Positions 18,141 through 26,334 of a stretch of 64,000 nucleotides of DNA are shown piece by piece. The notes under the pieces are model-generated. The model did not search any database, was not told the DNA's origin, and saw nothing but the letters and a program-made list of their open reading frames with translations. A program made the translations under genes and the position numbers. Position 1 is the stretch's first letter; each line of letters opens with the position of its first letter. This DNA comes from Rhizomicrobium sp. (GTDB taxonomy: Bacteria > Pseudomonadota > Alphaproteobacteria > Micropepsales > Micropepsaceae): assembly GCA_037200985.1 (NCBI GenBank), contig JBBCGJ010000001.1, forward strand, positions 1,774,756 through 1,838,755, given 5' to 3'.

Positions 18141-18211
18141 GATTCACGCGGAGCCGCGGAGAGCGCGGAGCCTTGTCGAAATCTCCGCGTCTCCGCGGCT
18201 CCGCGTGAATC
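18141..18211. repeat. Long palindrome between accB and accC (family D)
   Basis: Two arms of 30 and 29 bases (18141-18170 and 18183-18211) are reverse complements apart from a single-base length difference. They begin GATTCACGCGGAGCCGCGG and are separated by a 12-base loop, CCTTGTCGAAAT. The element lies inside the accB-accC gap, so an operon transcript would carry a very stable hairpin there. No T-run follows. A partial match to one arm lies at 12011-12040, which suggests a dispersed repeat family rather than a locus-specific attenuator. Confidence 0.75.
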
Positions 18212-18244
18212 TTGCGCGCATGCGCGCGCGGGGGGCGGTCGCCC

Positions 18245-19591
18245 ATGTTTGAAAAAGTCCTCATCGCCAATCGCGGCGAGATCGCGCTTCGCATCAACCG
18301 GGCGTGCAAGGAGATGGGCATCGCCACCGTGGCGGTGCATTCCACGGCCGACGCCGACGCGATGCATGTGCGGCTCGCCGACGAGAGCGTGTGCATCGGC
18401 CCGCCGCCCTCGGCGCAGAGCTACCGCAACATCCCCGCCATCATCGCCGCCTGCGAGATCACCGGCGCGGAGGCGATCCATCCCGGCTACGGATTCCTCT
18501 CGGAGAATGCGCGCTTCGCGGAGATCGTGCGCGAGCACGGCATCACCTTCATCGGGCCGACGCCGGAGCACATCCGCATGATGGGCGACAAGATCACCGC
18601 CATCCAAGCGGTGAAGGCGGTCGGCATTCCGACCGTGCCCGGCTCGGGCGGCGCGGTCGAGGACGCCGATGCGGCGCGCATCGCCGGCGAGATCGGCTAT
18701 CCGGTCCTGATCAAGGCGACGGCGGGCGGCGGCGGCAAGGGCATGCGGGTGGCGCGGAGCGAGACGGAGCTTGCGATGGCGCTCTCGACCGCGCGCGCCG
18801 AGGCCAAGGGCGCGTTCGGCAACGACCAGGTCTATATGGAGAAATATCTCGAGAAGCCCCGGCACATCGAGATCCAGGTGCTGGCGGATGGCGTCGGCAA
18901 CGTCATCCATCTGGGCGAGCGCGACTGCTCGCTGCAGCGGCGGCTGCAGAAGGTGTGGGAGGAAGCCGGTTCGCCTGCGCTCAACGCGACACAGCGCGAC
19001 GAGATCGGCGCCGTCGTGACCAAGGCGCTCAAGCAGCTCGGCTATCTCGGCGCCGGCACCATCGAATTCCTGTTCGAGGACGGGCAGTTCTACTTCATCG
19101 AGATGAACACGCGGCTGCAGGTCGAGCATCCGGTGAGCGAGGCGCTGACCGGCATCGACATCGTGCGCGAGCAGATTCGTATCGCGGCCGGCGGCACCTT
19201 GGAGATGCGCCAGGAGGACGTGACGTTCAACGGCCACGCCATCGAATGCCGCATCAACGCGGAGAACCCTTTCACCTTCCAGGCCTCGCCCGGAAAGATC
19301 ACCCAATTCCACACGCCGGGCGGTCTGGGCGTGCGCTTCGACAGCGCGATCTATTCCGGCTACAGCGTCCCGCCCTATTACGACAGTCTGGTCGGCAAGC
19401 TGATCGTGCATGCCAAGAACCGCAACGAGTGCCTCTTGCGGCTGCGCCGCGCGCTCGATGAATTGGTGGTGGGCGGCATCGACACGACGATCCCGCTGTT
19501 CCAGCTCCTGGTCCGCGACAAGGACATCATCGACGGCGAGTACAACATACACTGGCTGGAACAATGGCTGGCGAAGAACAAGCCGAAATAG
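18245..19591 (+). CDS. accC: Biotin carboxylase subunit of acetyl-CoA carboxylase
   Basis: ATP-dependent carboxylation of the biotin on AccB. It has 448 aa, the usual length. It starts [16 protein letters not shown], and the ATP-grasp domain contains the glycine loop [12 protein letters not shown], then [21 protein letters not shown] and the metal-binding [17 protein letters not shown]. The biotin carboxylase C domain follows ([11 protein letters not shown]). The ATG at 18245 is chosen over an in-frame upstream start inside the palindrome region, because homologues begin exactly here. The 3' end overlaps the following esterase gene by 28 bp. Confidence 0.96.
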   Translation: MFEKVLIANRGEIALRINRACKEMGIATVAVHSTADADAMHVRLADESVCIGPPPSAQSYRNIPAIIAACEITGAEAIHPGYGFLSENARFAEIVREHGITFIGPTPEHIRMMGDKITAIQAVKAVGIPTVPGSGGAVEDADAARIAGEIGYPVLIKATAGGGGKGMRVARSETELAMALSTARAEAKGAFGNDQVYMEKYLEKPRHIEIQVLADGVGNVIHLGERDCSLQRRLQKVWEEAGSPALNATQRDEIGAVVTKALKQLGYLGAGTIEFLFEDGQFYFIEMNTRLQVEHPVSEALTGIDIVREQIRIAAGGTLEMRQEDVTFNGHAIECRINAENPFTFQASPGKITQFHTPGGLGVRFDSAIYSGYSVPPYYDSLVGKLIVHAKNRNECLLRLRRALDELVVGGIDTTIPLFQLLVRDKDIIDGEYNIHWLEQWLAKNKPK

Positions 19592-20544
19592 CCGGGCTGG
19601 CGCCGCCGGTCGCGGCGATGCTGGAGCGGATGCACGCCAACATCGGCGCATCGATCGACGCGGCGCGGATCGCGGCCTTCCGGCCGATCTATTCGGCGAG
19701 CCAGAAGGATCGCACCGTCGCGCCAGGCGTCGGCGTGCGCGATATCGACATCGACGGTGTCATGGTGCGGCTCTACCGGCCCGAGAGCGACGCACCGCTA
19801 CCGCTGCATCTCTACTGCCATGGTGGCGGCTTCGTGATCGGCTCGGCGCTGTCGGGCGAATTGGATGGGCCGCTGTCGCGGCGTGCCGCGGCGGCGGAGT
19901 GCGCGGTTGCGTCGGTCGAGTACGCGCTGGCGCCGGAACATCCTTTTCCGGCCGGGATCGAGGATTGCTATCGCGCCATGACCGGCCTCGCGGCACGGGC
20001 GGAGGAGCTCGGCCTTGCGGCGCAGGCGATCAGTGTCGGCGGCGCGTCGTCGGGCGGCAATTTCGCCGCGGTGCTGGCGCTGCTGGCGAAGGACCGCGGC
20101 GGGCCGAAGCTCATCCTGCAATTGCTGGAGATCGCGGGCGTCGACCTGACCAAGACCTCGCATGCCTGGCGCTACCCGCTGCCGGAGCACGACACGACGC
20201 GCGAGCGCGATCTCGCCATGCTCGATCTCTATATCGCGAAGAAGGACCGGGCAGCGCGCTACGGCTCGCCGCTCTTCGTGCCCGATCTCGAAGGGCTGCC
20301 GCCGGCTTACGTCATGAACGCGGAGTTCGACCCGCGCCGCGACGAATGCGAGGCCTATGTCGCGCGGCTGACCGATGCCGGGGTGGACGCGGTGGCGCGC
20401 AAGATGGAAGGCCATATCCACGGCTCCCTCATGCTGGCGGGCTGGGAGCCGGCGGAGCGCTGGCAGGCGGAAGCCAACGCCGTGCTGCGCGAGGCCAATC
20501 GCGCCGCGTTGGCGGGCGAGACGGTCGTTCTGCGCAGGCCTTGA
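19564..20544 (+). CDS. Alpha/beta hydrolase of the hormone-sensitive-lipase (esterase) family
   Basis: Predicted carboxylesterase of 326 aa. The oxyanion-hole motif CHGGGF, the nucleophile elbow GGASSGGN (a variant of GDSAGGN with Ser in GxSxG), the acid in [10 protein letters not shown] and the His in GHIHGS make up a complete catalytic set. No signal peptide was seen, so it is probably cytoplasmic. The first ATG (19564) lies inside the end of accC; a later ATG near 19618 would remove the overlap but shorten the N-terminal cap. The substrate is unknown. It opens a 4-kb block (esterase, unknown protein, EutBC, DoxX) between accC and aat. Confidence 0.85.
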   Translation: MAGEEQAEIAGLAPPVAAMLERMHANIGASIDAARIAAFRPIYSASQKDRTVAPGVGVRDIDIDGVMVRLYRPESDAPLPLHLYCHGGGFVIGSALSGELDGPLSRRAAAAECAVASVEYALAPEHPFPAGIEDCYRAMTGLAARAEELGLAAQAISVGGASSGGNFAAVLALLAKDRGGPKLILQLLEIAGVDLTKTSHAWRYPLPEHDTTRERDLAMLDLYIAKKDRAARYGSPLFVPDLEGLPPAYVMNAEFDPRRDECEAYVARLTDAGVDAVARKMEGHIHGSLMLAGWEPAERWQAEANAVLREANRAALAGETVVLRRP

Positions 20545-20547
20545 AGG

Positions 20548-21162
20548 TCACTCGTAATAGGCGACTTTCGGCGCGACGCAGCGGTCGACCGGCGCGGGAT
20601 GCAGCCCCTCATAGGCGCCCTGCCAGCATTCGTTGAACACCGAGCAATAGCAGGCGCGGGCGCGAAGGCGTCCGCCCGCCGCCGCGTCGCGCAGCGCCAG
20701 CCACGCCTTTCCGTTCGCCGCCGTCCGCGGCCAGTTGAAGAACACGCGATCCTCGCCGGCGCGCAGGATGGTGCCGCCGACATTGCCTTCGATCCAGGTT
20801 CCGATCTGCGGCGCGTGCTCGACGATGGGACGCGCCGTCCCCGGATCGAAGCCGCAGCATCTCGCGAGCATCTCGTTCGACGACGCCAGCGGCTTGCCGT
20901 CGAACGTGACTTCGAAATACTCGACCAGCGCCGGCCCGACCCCGGCATTGACGACGTCGAATTTCAGGATGTCGCGCCCTGCCCCGTCGCTGTCGCTGGT
21001 CGCGACCTGGAGAAACGGCCAGGACGCCGCCGCCACCATCTTGGTGTTGGCATCCTCGGTGCGGATCGCCACCCAGAGCGAAATCGCCGAGATCAGAAGG
21101 GCCGCGGCCGTGGCGACATACTCGATCCAGTGCCGCCGGGCACGGATGGGAAGCTCGCTCAT
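20548..21162 (-). CDS. Unknown membrane-anchored protein
   Basis: No family is recognised. The product (204 aa from ATG 21162) has one hydrophobic segment near the N-terminus (YVATAAALLISAISLWVA) and a mostly beta-like soluble remainder with several Cys residues (LARCCGFDP, ARACYCSVFNECW, VDRCVAP). This suggests a single-pass protein with an extracytoplasmic or cytoplasmic sensor-like domain. The segment FDVVNAGVGPALVEYFEVTFDG recalls a family of hypothetical proteins with an immunoglobulin-like fold. The alternative start at 21210 would overlap the start of eutB on the other strand, so the shorter form is preferred. It converges on the esterase gene and is divergent from eutB. Confidence 0.6.
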   Translation of the reverse strand: MSELPIRARRHWIEYVATAAALLISAISLWVAIRTEDANTKMVAAASWPFLQVATSDSDGAGRDILKFDVVNAGVGPALVEYFEVTFDGKPLASSNEMLARCCGFDPGTARPIVEHAPQIGTWIEGNVGGTILRAGEDRVFFNWPRTAANGKAWLALRDAAAGGRLRARACYCSVFNECWQGAYEGLHPAPVDRCVAPKVAYYE

Positions 21163-21208
21163 GACGGATCCGTTTGTGCTTTGACCGCGTATCGCATTAG
21201 CTAAAGCC

Positions 21209-22594
21209 ATGGCCTATGCGCAAGCCATCGGTTCGACCCGCTACGTCTTCGACGATCTGAAGATGCTCTTGGCGCGCGCCTCGCCGGCCCGGTCGGGGGA
21301 CCGGCTGGCGGGCTTGGCGGCGCAGACGGCCGAGGAGCGGGTGGCGGCGCGGATGGCGCTGGCCGACCTGCCGCTGGGCGAATTCCTGAAGAGCGAGCTC
21401 GTGCCTTACGACAGCGACGAGGTCACGCGGCTGATCGCCGACAGCCACGACGCGGAGGCTTTCGCGCCCGTGAAGGCGATGACGGTCGGGGAATTCCGCG
21501 ATCTCCTGCTGGCGCATGAGACGACGGCGGCGCGGCTGGCGGTGCTGGCGCCGGGGCTGACGCCGGAGATGGCGGCGGCGGTGTCCAAGCTGATGCGCAA
21601 CCAGGACCTGATCGCGGCGGCGCGCAAGGTGTCGGTGGTCACGCGGTTCAACAATACGATCGGCTTGCCGGGGCGGCTGTCGGTGCGGCTGCAGCCCAAC
21701 CATCCGACCGACGACGCCAGGGGCATCGCGGCCTCCATCGTCGACGGGCTGCTCTACGGCAGCGGCGACGCGGTGATCGGGATCAATCCGGCGAGCGACA
21801 ATGTCGCCACCGTGACCGACCTGCTGCGCATGATCGACGGGATGCGGCGGCGCTGGGACGTCCCGACCCAGTCCTGCGTGCTCGCCCATGTTACGACGAC
21901 GCTGGCGGCGATGGCGCAGGGCGCGCCGGTCGATCTGGTGTTCCAGTCGATCGCGGGCAGCGAGGCGGCGAACCGCAGCTTCGGCGTGGACCTCGCCCTG
22001 CTGCGCGAGGCGCGCGAGGCGGCGCTTTCGCTCAAGCGGGGCGCCGTCGGCGACAATGTGATGTATTTCGAGACCGGCCAGGGCGCGGCCTTGTCGGCGG
22101 GGGCGCATCACGGTGTCGACCAGCAGACCATGGAGACGCGCGCCTATGCGGTCGCCCGGCACTTCCAGCCGCTGTTGGTCAACAGCGTGGTCGGCTTCAT
22201 CGGACCGGAATACCTGTTCGACGGGAAGGAAATCGTCCGCGCGGGGCTGGAGGATCATTTCTGCGGCAAGCTGCTCGGCCTGCCGATGGGCGTCGACGTC
22301 TGCTACACCAACCATGCCGACGCCGACCAGGACGACATGGACAATCTGCTGACGCTGCTCTGCGTCGCGGGCTGCACCTATGTGATGGGCGTGCCGGGCG
22401 CGGACGACGTGATGCTGTCCTATCAGAGCACCTCGTTCCACGACGCGCTCTATGCGCGCGAGGCGTTGAGCCTCAGGCCGGCGCCCGAGTTCGAGACCTG
22501 GCTGCTCAAGATGGGGATTCTGGACACGGACGGACGGATAAGGCCGAGGCTTGCCGGGAGCGCGGCGGCGCGGCTGCTCGACTTCGTGCCGTGA
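21209..22594 (+). CDS. eutB: Ethanolamine ammonia-lyase large subunit
   Basis: Adenosylcobalamin-dependent enzyme that converts ethanolamine to acetaldehyde and ammonia. It has 461 aa, as usual for EutB. Recognised segments include KLMRNQDLIAAARKV, TRFNNTIGLPGRLSVRLQPN, DAVIGINPASDN, MYFETGQGAALSAGAHHGVD, FIGPEYLF and VDVCYTNHADADQDDMDNL. EutC follows with a GTGA overlap. No microcompartment shell, acetaldehyde dehydrogenase, reactivase (EutA) or permease gene is nearby, so this is a short eutBC unit whose product is probably handled by enzymes encoded elsewhere. Confidence 0.95.
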   Translation: MAYAQAIGSTRYVFDDLKMLLARASPARSGDRLAGLAAQTAEERVAARMALADLPLGEFLKSELVPYDSDEVTRLIADSHDAEAFAPVKAMTVGEFRDLLLAHETTAARLAVLAPGLTPEMAAAVSKLMRNQDLIAAARKVSVVTRFNNTIGLPGRLSVRLQPNHPTDDARGIAASIVDGLLYGSGDAVIGINPASDNVATVTDLLRMIDGMRRRWDVPTQSCVLAHVTTTLAAMAQGAPVDLVFQSIAGSEAANRSFGVDLALLREAREAALSLKRGAVGDNVMYFETGQGAALSAGAHHGVDQQTMETRAYAVARHFQPLLVNSVVGFIGPEYLFDGKEIVRAGLEDHFCGKLLGLPMGVDVCYTNHADADQDDMDNLLTLLCVAGCTYVMGVPGADDVMLSYQSTSFHDALYAREALSLRPAPEFETWLLKMGILDTDGRIRPRLAGSAAARLLDFVP

Positions 22595-23325
22595 GCGACG
22601 CGGACGAGTGGCACGCCCTGGCCGCCTTCACGCCGGCGCGGGTGGCGCTGGGGCGGGCGGGCGCCGCGCTGCCGACGCGGCGGGTGCTGGAATTCCAGCT
22701 CGCCCATGCACGGGCGCGCGACGCGGTGAACGCGCCGTTCGATGCGGCGGCGCTGGCCGCAGCGCTGGACGCGATATGCCTGACGACGCCGGCGGCGGAC
22801 CGCGCGAGCTATCTCGCCAATCCCGATCTCGGACGCGCGCTGAGCGAGGCGTCGCGCGCCCGGCTCGAACGCGGTGCCTATGACGCGGCGCTGGTGATCG
22901 CCGACGGGCTGTCGGCGACGGCGATCCGGATGCATGGCGCGGGCCTGGCGCGGGCGATCCGCGACAGCCTGCCGGAGCTTGCCTGGGCGCCGACCACGGT
23001 GGTGACGAACGGGCGGGTCGCCGTCGGGGACGAGATCGCGCAGGCGCTGGGCGCGACGCTGGCGGTGGTGGCGATCGGCGAGCGGCCCGGGCTGTCGGCG
23101 GCCGATTCGGTCGGGCTCTACCTGACCTGGCGGCCGCGGCCCGGCGTCACCCGGGACGCGGAGCGCAACTGCATCTCCAATGTGCGGCCGGACGGGCTCG
23201 CGCCGGACGAGGCGGCGCACCGGCTGGCTTGGCTGGCCCGGCAGGCATTGAAGCTGCGCGCGACCGGTGTCAGCCTGAAGGAGGACGCGCCCGAGCGGCT
23301 GACTGACGCCGGCGCACCGGACTGA
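22591..23325 (+). CDS. eutC: Ethanolamine ammonia-lyase small subunit
   Basis: Cobalamin-binding small subunit partnering EutB. It has 244 aa with recognisable EutC segments: LEFQLAHARARDAV near the N-terminus, ALVIADGLSATAI, the VAIGERPGLSAADSVGLYLTW block and RNCISNVRPDGL. The start is GTG at 22591, overlapping the eutB stop (GTGA), which implies translational coupling. The DoxX-family gene follows after 36 bp and may belong to the same transcript. Confidence 0.94.
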   Translation: MSDADEWHALAAFTPARVALGRAGAALPTRRVLEFQLAHARARDAVNAPFDAAALAAALDAICLTTPAADRASYLANPDLGRALSEASRARLERGAYDAALVIADGLSATAIRMHGAGLARAIRDSLPELAWAPTTVVTNGRVAVGDEIAQALGATLAVVAIGERPGLSAADSVGLYLTWRPRPGVTRDAERNCISNVRPDGLAPDEAAHRLAWLARQALKLRATGVSLKEDAPERLTDAGAPD

Positions 23326-23361
23326 TAGACTTCCAAAGTCCATTTCCAAAGGTGAATTTCA

Positions 23362-23763
23362 ATGGCGTGGCTGTCCAAATTTCAACTGCAATTGCTCAGC
23401 GTCCTGCGCATCGTGACGGGGCTCCTCTTCCTCGAACACGGCCTGCAGAAGACCTTCAACTTCCCGCCCATGGCGGCGGCGATGGCGGCGGGTCACGCCA
23501 AGGCCATGCCGATCATCGTGGTGGCGGGGCTCATCGAGCTGATCGGCGGAGCGCTGGTCACGATCGGGCTGTTCACGCGGCTCGCGGCCTTCATCTGCGC
23601 CGGCGAGATGGCGGTCGCCTATTGGATGGTGCATTTCGCGCGCGGCGGCTTCTTCCCGGCGAACAATGGCGGCGACGGGGCGATCCTGTTCTGCTTCGCG
23701 TTCCTCTATATCGCGGCGGCGGGACCGGGGCCCTGGGCGGTGAGCCGGTCCGAGAAGATCTGA
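23362..23763 (+). CDS. DoxX-family membrane protein
   Basis: Small integral membrane protein of 133 aa with four predicted membrane segments. It matches the DoxX/DoxD family by VLRIVTGLLFLEHGLQKTF, the central PIIVVAGLIELIGGALVTIGLFTRLAA and the Asn/Gly-rich NNGGDGAILFCFAFLYIAA segment. Family members occur in many bacteria and their function is mostly unclear, with links to redox processes or quinone-related membrane functions in some. It lies downstream of eutC and upstream of aat on the same strand; a functional link to either is not evident. Confidence 0.88.
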   Translation: MAWLSKFQLQLLSVLRIVTGLLFLEHGLQKTFNFPPMAAAMAAGHAKAMPIIVVAGLIELIGGALVTIGLFTRLAAFICAGEMAVAYWMVHFARGGFFPANNGGDGAILFCFAFLYIAAAGPGPWAVSRSEKI

Positions 23764-23807
23764 CGGCGCCGCTGTCGCAGCCCTCGGCGGGAGGGTAGAG
23801 TTCTTCG

Positions 23808-24533
23808 ATGCACGGCACGCCGCAGCTGACGCCGGAACTGCTTCTTCGCGCCTATGCCGAAGGGCTGTTTCCCATGGCCGAGCGGCGCGACGACCCGGAC
23901 CTCTACTGGGTGTCGCCGGAGAAGCGCGGCATCCTTCCGCTCGACCGCTTCCATGTCCCGCACCGGCTGGCGCGGACGGTGCGCGCCGACAAATACGAGA
24001 TCGCCTTCGACCGGGCCTTCGTCGACGTCATGAGGGCCTGCGCCGCGACGCGCGACGAGACCTGGATCAATGCGGAGATCCTGCGGCTCTACACGGCGCT
24101 GCATGCGACCGGCTATGCCCATTCGGTGGAGTGCCGGCTGGACGGCGCGCTGGTGGGCGGACTCTACGGCGTCAGCCTGGGCGGCGCGTTCTTCGGCGAG
24201 AGCATGTTCTCCACGGCGCGCGACGCCAGCAAGGTCGCGCTGGTGCATCTGGCGGCGCAGCTCATCCGCGGCGGCTATGTGCTGCTGGACACGCAATTCC
24301 TCACCGCGCATCTGTCGCAGTTCGGCGCCGTCGAGATCGCGCGCGAGGCCTATCTCGCGCGGCTGAACGATGCCCTCAACCGGAGGGGCTATTGGCTGGC
24401 GTCCTCGGGCAGCGCGACGGCCTTTTCGGTGTCGGGCGCGTCGGGCGAGACGGGCTTGACCGGCTTCTCCGGGCCGACGACGACGGTCTCTCCGGGCGCG
24501 ATGGCTTTGCAGGTCATCACCCAGGCGTCGTAG
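23808..24533 (+). CDS. aat: Leucyl/phenylalanyl-tRNA-protein transferase
   Basis: N-end-rule enzyme that adds Leu or Phe to proteins with N-terminal Lys or Arg, marking them for ClpAP. Family hallmarks are [67 protein letters not shown] and [18 protein letters not shown]. The conserved domain ends near ALNRRGYW. The last 45 or so residues are a Ser/Gly/Thr-rich tail encoded entirely opposite the 3' end of the converging DUF2155 gene, which suggests loss of an ancestral stop codon. In other alphaproteobacteria aat often follows accC directly. Confidence 0.94.
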   Translation: MHGTPQLTPELLLRAYAEGLFPMAERRDDPDLYWVSPEKRGILPLDRFHVPHRLARTVRADKYEIAFDRAFVDVMRACAATRDETWINAEILRLYTALHATGYAHSVECRLDGALVGGLYGVSLGGAFFGESMFSTARDASKVALVHLAAQLIRGGYVLLDTQFLTAHLSQFGAVEIAREAYLARLNDALNRRGYWLASSGSATAFSVSGASGETGLTGFSGPTTTVSPGAMALQVITQAS

Positions 24534-24946
24534 AGCGGATGCTCCACGCCGTTGAGGCCGGGGCTCGACGCATACATCCAGCCGGAGAAGATGCGCCGGG
24601 CGGGCTGGTCGGGACGGTGGTCGTCGACCTGGACGAAGGCGGCGGTCTCGGGCGTTTCGGTCGAGGGCGTCGAATAGCAGTAGCGCGCGGTGATGGTCAG
24701 CGTCGCGAAGTGGACCGATTTGCCGATCGGGATCAGCAGCGTCGTGGCGCGGCCGGTGATCTTGTCGAGCCCGCGCATCACCAGGGTGAGCGGACCTTGG
24801 GGCTTGGGCACCACCGGAGGGGCGGAAGGCGTCGTCGCCGGCTTCGCGGCCGGTTTCGCAGCGACGGGCGCCGGCTGCGCGAGCGCAGGCGCCGCGACGG
24901 CGATCAGCACCGCGCCGGCGATGACGAACGCCCTATGGATGCTCAT
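24389..24946 (-). CDS. DUF2155-domain exported protein
   Basis: A 185-aa protein with a signal peptide ([23 protein letters not shown]), a Pro/Ala-rich linker and a conserved DUF2155 domain ([26 protein letters not shown] to [29 protein letters not shown]). The function is not known, but the domain is typical of alphaproteobacteria and is often encoded beside aat and the NDUFA12-like gene. ATG 24946 is preferred to the upstream ATG because it begins the signal peptide; it overlaps the mlaD-like stop by 14 bp. The 3' 145 bp overlap the aat gene on the opposite strand. Confidence 0.85.
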   Translation of the reverse strand: MSIHRAFVIAGAVLIAVAAPALAQPAPVAAKPAAKPATTPSAPPVVPKPQGPLTLVMRGLDKITGRATTLLIPIGKSVHFATLTITARYCYSTPSTETPETAAFVQVDDHRPDQPARRIFSGWMYASSPGLNGVEHPLYDAWVMTCKAIAPGETVVVGPEKPVKPVSPDAPDTEKAVALPEDASQ

Positions 24947-25427
24947 TCGGGATGCCTGGCTGGGTCGCGGGCTTGGATTGGCCGCCGCCATTGCTGCCGC
25001 CGATGAAGCGGCCGAGCAGGCCCATCAAATCGATGGCGCCCTGCACGTTGGTGATCTGGCCGCCCGGCGCAAGCATCTTGTCGCTGCCACCCGGCGTGAT
25101 CGAAAGATAGGAGCCGCCGAGCAGGCCCGACGAGGTGACCATCAGCGAGGAATCGTCGGGGATCGGGACATCCTTGCGGATGTCCATGTGCAGGGTGACG
25201 AGATAGGTTTTGGGATCGAGCGTCAGGGCGCTGATGGCGCCGACCTTGATGCCGGAGAGCCGTACATCGGTGCCGGTGGCGAGCCCGTCGACCCGCGGCA
25301 TGCGGGCGGTGATCTCGTAGCCGCCGAGGCTGCCCGAATTCGTCGCCGTATAGGTGTACCAGAGGAAGACCGCGGCGATCGCGACCACGATCGCGCCGAT
25401 GATCGTCTCGACAGTGTTGTTGCCCAT
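24933..25427 (-). CDS. mlaD: MlaD-family lipid-transport substrate-binding protein
   Basis: Periplasmic MCE-domain protein anchored by one N-terminal membrane segment (about residues 7-25). The MCE domain includes YEITARMPRVDGLATGTDVRLSGIKVG, VTLHMDIRKDVPIPDDSS and GLLGGSYLSITPGG. A Gly/Pro-rich tail follows. It has 164 aa, the usual size of MlaD. MlaD hexamers form the ring of the MlaFEDB ABC transporter that moves phospholipids between the two membranes. The MlaF, MlaE and MlaB genes are not in this window. It lies between the NDUFA12-like and DUF2155 genes, a recurring alphaproteobacterial arrangement. Confidence 0.9.
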   Translation of the reverse strand: MGNNTVETIIGAIVVAIAAVFLWYTYTATNSGSLGGYEITARMPRVDGLATGTDVRLSGIKVGAISALTLDPKTYLVTLHMDIRKDVPIPDDSSLMVTSSGLLGGSYLSITPGGSDKMLAPGGQITNVQGAIDLMGLLGRFIGGSNGGGQSKPATQPGIPNEHP

Positions 25428-25430
25428 CCC

Positions 25431-25811
25431 CTACTCCGGCTTCCAGGCCTGGTAGTCGCCCGTCGCGCGCGGGCGCACGCCCGAGGCGAGCAGGCTGCCG
25501 TCCGGGCGATAGGCGCCGGCGGTGCCGGTGAGATTGGGGATGTGATCCTTCTCCCACGGCTTGGTCTTGAAGGGGTCCGAGGTCGGCGGCTCGGCGAAGG
25601 TATGGTGCAGCCAGCCATGCCAGTCGGCCGGCACGCGGCTCGCCTCCACGAGGCCGGAATAGATCACCCAGCGGCGGTTGCCCTTCCTGGAACGGTAATA
25701 GCGATTGCCGTGGGAATCGGTGCCGACCAGCACGCCGGAGAACCAGGTCGTGGTCAGGGTTCCCAGCGTGGCGTTGTGCCACCAGCTATAGAGCATGCGG
25801 ATGAAGGACAT
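25431..25811 (-). CDS. NDUFA12-like (B17.2) accessory subunit of NADH:ubiquinone oxidoreductase
   Basis: A 126-aa protein homologous to the mitochondrial complex I subunit NDUFA12/B17.2, one of the accessory subunits shared by alphaproteobacteria and mitochondria. The features are the N-terminal TLTTTWFSGVLVGTDSHGNRYYRS region, RRWVIYSGLVEASRVPADWHGWLHHT and KPWEKDHIPNLTGT. The upstream in-frame extension is compositionally unlike coding sequence, so ATG 25811 (MSFIRMLYSWW) is chosen. It is followed three bases later by the mlaD-like gene. No nuo gene is nearby. Confidence 0.92.
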   Translation of the reverse strand: MSFIRMLYSWWHNATLGTLTTTWFSGVLVGTDSHGNRYYRSRKGNRRWVIYSGLVEASRVPADWHGWLHHTFAEPPTSDPFKTKPWEKDHIPNLTGTAGAYRPDGSLLASGVRPRATGDYQAWKPE

Positions 25812-26334
25812 GAACCGGCCGAACCCCTGACGGAATCGTGCGGGACTATAGAAGGCGGCCGCCGGCGATGCCATTGCGACGATGGCGACATGGTGACGTT
25901 TTGATGCGGGCGGCGCAAAGCGGCCGCCACGCCAACCTGTTTGCCGGCCCGCTTTTGCCGTCGCGCGATTTTCGACAATCCACAATCGATCCAAAACGGT
26001 GGACGAAGTTCCGACTGTCATAAACGAGAAAAAAATTTCGGCACGTTTCTCGTTAACGGCTTGACACGCGACTTTCCCCAACAAAAACGCGCTGTCATCG
26101 ACCTACCACATATGGTGGGTAAGATTTCGTTTACTACTTTTCGCTTGCGAGCGTTTTCGAACAGTGCCCATACTTAGGGCCTGTCGCTGCTCGCGACACC
26201 AAATCTGGCGGACGGAATTCAACTCCCCGCCGAGGGTCCTGCCACACAGGCGGCGATCCCGGCGCCGGAGAACCGTCCCTGAAATGGTGCCGAAACCGGC
26301 GATCACAACGGGCCTAACAGATATCTCGGGGATC
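25812..26334. other. Intergenic region between divergent NDUFA12-like and nrdJ genes
   Basis: This 523-bp space has no credible gene. It is AT-richer than the surroundings from about 26000 to 26160. A TTGACA at 26061-26066 could be a -35 element, but no good -10 lies at the usual distance. A near-palindrome around CATATG lies at 26104-26119. The last 150 bp before nrdJ are GC-rich and hold no recognisable riboswitch. In particular, the conserved B12-box pattern was looked for and not found. Confidence 0.5.
26104..26119. promoter_or_regulatory. Possible NrdR box upstream of nrdJ
   Basis: ACCACATATGGTGGGT is a 16-bp near-palindrome centred on CATATG, about 215 bp upstream of the nrdJ start. 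NrdR boxes are 16-bp palindromes with an AT-rich centre of the type ACACTATATAGTGT, usually in pairs. Only one site is seen here and the match is partial, so the call is tentative. Its position between a TTGACA and the nrdJ start would suit a repressor of ribonucleotide reductase. Confidence 0.25.

Noticed and set aside
26165-26334. Adenosylcobalamin riboswitch upstream of nrdJ
   Set aside because: CCTGCC occurs once, but the surrounding B12-box bases and the GCCACTG-like element do not line up.
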